Source of the DNA: JANYCG01 sp031386665
GTDB lineage: Bacteria > Pseudomonadota > Gammaproteobacteria > Burkholderiales > Burkholderiaceae_C
Assembly: GCA_031386665.1 (NCBI GenBank)
Contig: JANNCN010000047.1
Span: 1 to 64,000 of the forward strand
Direction: 5' to 3'
DNA length: 64,000 nucleotides
The notes under the pieces are model-generated. The model worked only from the letters and a program-made list of their open reading frames with translations, ran no database searches and was not told the DNA's origin. Position 1 is the first letter of the stretch, and every line of letters starts with the position of its first letter. Positions 61,928 to 64,000 of the stretch are shown in pieces. The position numbers were made by a program, and so were the translations under genes.

Positions 61928-62671
61928 ATGACCTCCACTCCTTCCGCAATGCCACCGTCATCATCAGTTTCAGCCGCATCGTCACATGCAACGCCTGCCT
62001 TGTCGCAAGACAAGCTCAAAACCCAAGTCGGGCTGGCCGCGTTGGCCTATGCAGTGCCCGGCGAGATCGTTGGGGTAGGCACCGGCTCGACCGTCAACAA
62101 GTTCATTGACGCACTGGGCACGATCAAAGGGCAAATCAAAGGCGCGGTGTCCAGCTCCGAAGCCAGCACGGCGCGGCTCAAAGCGCTGGGGATTGCGGTG
62201 TTTGAGGCCAATGAAGTGGGTGAACTGGCGGTTTACATTGACGGCGCAGATGAGATTGACGGCCAGGGCAACATGGTCAAGGGCGGCGGCGCAGCGCTGA
62301 CGCGCGAGAAGATCATCGCCGCGCAATCGCGCCAGTTTGTCTGCATTGCTGACGAATCCAAACTGGTCGCGCAATTGGGCCGATTTCCGCTGCCGGTAGA
62401 GGTCATTCCCATGGCCAGCGCCCGGCTGATTCGCCAATTTGCCGCGCTGGGCGGCGTGGCCACGCTTCGCCTGAAAGACGGTCAAGCGCTGGTGACGGAC
62501 AACGGCCAGCATATTTTGGACGTGACGGGTTTGCAAATTGCCGACCCGCTGGCGTTTGAAGTGATGGTGAGCCAGTGGCCCGGCGTGGTGACGGTAGGCG
62601 TATTTGCCAGGCAGCGCGCCCAAGTGTGCTTACTGGGCACACCAAACGGCGTTAAAACGCTATTGTTTTAG
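61928..62671 (+). CDS. rpiA: Ribose-5-phosphate isomerase A (RpiA)
   Basis: The 247-residue protein interconverts ribose 5-phosphate and ribulose 5-phosphate. It has IVGVGTGSTVNKFIDAL near residue 44, VYIDGADEIDGQGNMVKGGGAALTREK near 100 (catalytic Asp/Glu) and FPLPVEVIPMA near 158. It is normally constitutive; here it could process ribose 5-phosphate released by the nucleoside/pseudouridine pathway. The first 27 residues are Ser/Ala-rich and variable. Confidence 0.96.
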   Translation: MTSTPSAMPPSSSVSAASSHATPALSQDKLKTQVGLAALAYAVPGEIVGVGTGSTVNKFIDALGTIKGQIKGAVSSSEASTARLKALGIAVFEANEVGELAVYIDGADEIDGQGNMVKGGGAALTREKIIAAQSRQFVCIADESKLVAQLGRFPLPVEVIPMASARLIRQFAALGGVATLRLKDGQALVTDNGQHILDVTGLQIADPLAFEVMVSQWPGVVTVGVFARQRAQVCLLGTPNGVKTLLF

Positions 62672-62862
62672 CAGCAAACTATCTATATTATTCGGGATCT
62701 AGAGGCTATTTTGAACGAATATTTGCCGAAAAACCCGATTTTGGATCGCCAAATACCCAATATGGGTATTTATTGCCCCCAAAAGGTCATTTTCGCCAAA
62801 ATACGAATTAAATAGGTCATTAGCTCGCGAATAATATAGATAGTTTGCTATCAAATAAATTA
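62671..62862. repeat. Composite repeat copies 9 and 10, inverted around a central hairpin
   Basis: A left core read on the minus strand (62671-62714, GCAAACTATCTATATTATTCG with CTAGAGGCTATTT) and a right core on the plus strand (62808-62862) are near-perfect inverted copies. The right core has CATTAGCTCGCGAATAATAT instead of CTCTAG. A central hairpin AAATACCC-AATAT-GGGTATTT lies at 62751-62771. The whole region is a 190-bp foldback filling the rpiA-DUF1697 gap. Confidence 0.85.
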
Positions 62863-62895
62863 TTATCACTGACTAAGCTAAGTTTTCACCCGCAA

Positions 62896-63459
62896 ATGCC
62901 CCACCACATTGCCTTCTTGCGAGCCATCAACGTGGCGGGTCGCTACCTGAAAATGGCCGACCTGGCCGAGCATTTCCGCAGCCTGGGGCACACCCAAGTG
63001 CAAACTCACATCAACAGTGGCAATGTGCTTTTTCAGCCGAAACCAGCCAAAAAAAGTCACGCGCGGGCTTTGGAAGCCTCGCTCGAAGCCGGGTTGGAGC
63101 CTTTGCTGGGTTTTAAATCTGAAGTTTTTGTGCGAACGGGTGCCGAAAGTCAGGCCATCGCCAAGCAAGCTTTGACGCATTTAGTCAAAACCCCATCGCT
63201 CAAAGAAGTGAATGTTGCTTTTTTGGCGTCCACGCTGACGACTTCGCAACAAGCCGATTTGCAGTCGTTGCAGACGCCAATTGACAGCTTTGTCTATGAC
63301 CCGGCTGGCGGGCGAGAGATTTACTGGCTGTGCCACGTCAAGCAAAGCGACTCCAAGTTCTCCAACGCCGCGCTGGAGCGCAGGCTGAAAATTCGCACCA
63401 CGTTCAGGCGCGCCACCATGTTGCAAGGGGTGTCGGTGTTGTTTGAAGCCCCTTCTTGA
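62896..63459 (+). CDS. DUF1697 family protein
   Basis: From ATG 62896 the protein has 187 residues and the DUF1697 pattern: HIAFLRAINVAGRYLKMADLAEHF at the start, INSGNVLFQ near residue 40 and a C-terminal RRLKIRTTFRRATML. Function of the family is not established. An upstream in-frame codon at 62845 lies in composite repeat copy 10 and is rejected. Confidence 0.9.
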   Translation: MPHHIAFLRAINVAGRYLKMADLAEHFRSLGHTQVQTHINSGNVLFQPKPAKKSHARALEASLEAGLEPLLGFKSEVFVRTGAESQAIAKQALTHLVKTPSLKEVNVAFLASTLTTSQQADLQSLQTPIDSFVYDPAGGREIYWLCHVKQSDSKFSNAALERRLKIRTTFRRATMLQGVSVLFEAPS

Positions 63460-63510
63460 CGCCCCTGCTCTAAATTGACCACGGCGAGCGCAGGTCATCA
63501 TCAGATGTAC

Positions 63511-63575
63511 CCGACAAAATTTGTCGGATATTGATATACTTGAACTTATTACTCAGATACGTGTCTAATAGACTG
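63511..63575 (+). promoter_or_regulatory. Probable iscR promoter with a CCGACAAA palindrome
   Basis: CCGACAAA-A-TTTGTCGG (63511-63527) is a 17-bp palindrome about 80 bp before iscR. TTGAAC (63540) and TCTAAT (63564) are spaced 18 bp apart as -35 and -10 candidates, the latter inside GTCTAATAGAC. The sites may be read by IscR itself (autoregulation); this is inference, as the sequence does not match the classical type 1 box well. Confidence 0.5.
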
Positions 63576-63606
63576 TTCAGTAATTAAATAACCAAGGAGT
63601 CACGCT

Positions 63607-64000
63607 ATGCGTCTCACCACAAAAGGCCGCTTTGCGGTCACCGCGATGATTGATCTGGGCCTGCGTCAAAGCAATGGCCCTGTGACGTTGGCAGCCATCA
63701 GCCAACGCCAGCAAATTTCGCTCTCTTATTTAGAGCAGCTGTTTGGCAAGCTGCGCCGCCACGAGCTGGTGGAATCCACCCGGGGGCCTGGCGGCGGCTA
63801 CACTTTGGCCCGCAAGGCTACCGACATCACCGTCGCAGACATCATTGTGTCGGTCGATGAGCCGATTGACGCCACCCATTGCGCAGGCAAAGAAAACTGC
63901 CTGGGCGAGGGCGCACGCTGCATGACGCACGACCTGTGGGCCTCATTGAATGTGCGCATGGTTGAGTTTTTGGACTCAGTCAGCCTGCAAAAACTGGTGG
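63607..64000 (+). CDS. iscR: Fe-S cluster assembly regulator IscR (partial, cut by window end)
   Basis: The Rrf2-family protein starts at ATG 63607 with MRLTTKGRFAVTAMIDLGLR and has the winged helix up to about residue 70. The three cluster-binding cysteines are C92, C98 and C105 (HCAGKENCLGEGARCMTHDLW). It senses cluster status and represses the isc operon expected just beyond the window. An AAGGAG ribosome-binding site precedes the start. Confidence 0.95.
   Translation, partial: MRLTTKGRFAVTAMIDLGLRQSNGPVTLAAISQRQQISLSYLEQLFGKLRRHELVESTRGPGGGYTLARKATDITVADIIVSVDEPIDATHCAGKENCLGEGARCMTHDLWASLNVRMVEFLDSVSLQKLV

Overview
The window reads as chromosome of a betaproteobacterium of the order Burkholderiales, most like the Comamonadaceae. 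The support is the gene content and order: a cys operon with an iron-sulfur type CysH and a DUF934 gene, the lptFG/pepA/holC block, an HrpA-type helicase, a fused MnmC, many ABC/TRAP binding proteins, and intergenic repeats built around a CTCTAG core. No species is claimed. I see no prophage, conjugative module, CRISPR array or rRNA. Mobile traces are limited to short palindromic repeats, one 164-bp MITE-like foldback and one gene remnant.

Layout. 1-7.9 kb: sulfur assimilation on the minus strand (tauE-like exporter, cysI, DUF934, cysH, cysD, cysN), followed by ferredoxin fdxA and a partial ferredoxin-NADP reductase. cysN carries a frameshift exactly in the Walker A motif. 7.9-11.7 kb: NAD synthesis, nadC-nadA divergent from nadB. 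11.9-22.9 kb: a nucleoside/pseudouridine salvage island, with rbsK, nucleoside hydrolase and a 2-oxoglutarate oxygenase on the minus strand, psuK, psuG and a BMP-type nucleoside ABC importer on the plus strand, plus an extra binding protein. 23-30 kb: degenerate receiver protein, mnmC, yggX, small Cys protein, fpr, dsbB, argA, vapBC. 30.4-34.5 kb: hrpA, with a REP-like palindrome inside its reading frame. 34.6-41.5 kb: LacI-type regulator divergent from a cytochrome b561 / sugar ABC importer / gluconokinase operon. 41.5-45 kb: transporter, Rieske protein, TspO, a truncated NTF2-like fragment and a doubtful small ORF. 45-53.3 kb: aminotransferase, cysB, PAP2, cbiX, lptG, lptF, pepA, holC. 53.4-60.4 kb: LivK-type binding protein, tRNA-Ser(GGA), formylglutamate amidohydrolase-like gene, LhgO-like oxidase, TRAP transporter. 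60.8-64 kb: pyrD, rpiA, DUF1697, start of iscR.

How the parts connect. Sulfate reduction is spread over the window: the cys operon, the CysB regulator at 46-47 kb, and a CbiX chelatase at 48 kb that could supply siroheme iron for CysI. Ferredoxin and its reductase near the operon suggest a ferredoxin-fed sulfite reductase. The nucleoside island contains import, base-sugar cleavage (hydrolase, PsuG) and sugar phosphorylation (RbsK, PsuK), and could feed ribose 5-phosphate towards central metabolism (rpiA is also in the window).

The most unusual structure is a family of ten intergenic repeats in 64 kb, each pairing a hairpin or palindrome with a CTCTAG-core module about 40-55 bp away. One copy lies at the cysI/DUF934 junction, is flanked by a perfect 12-bp direct repeat, and is read into the predicted N-terminus of the DUF934 protein.
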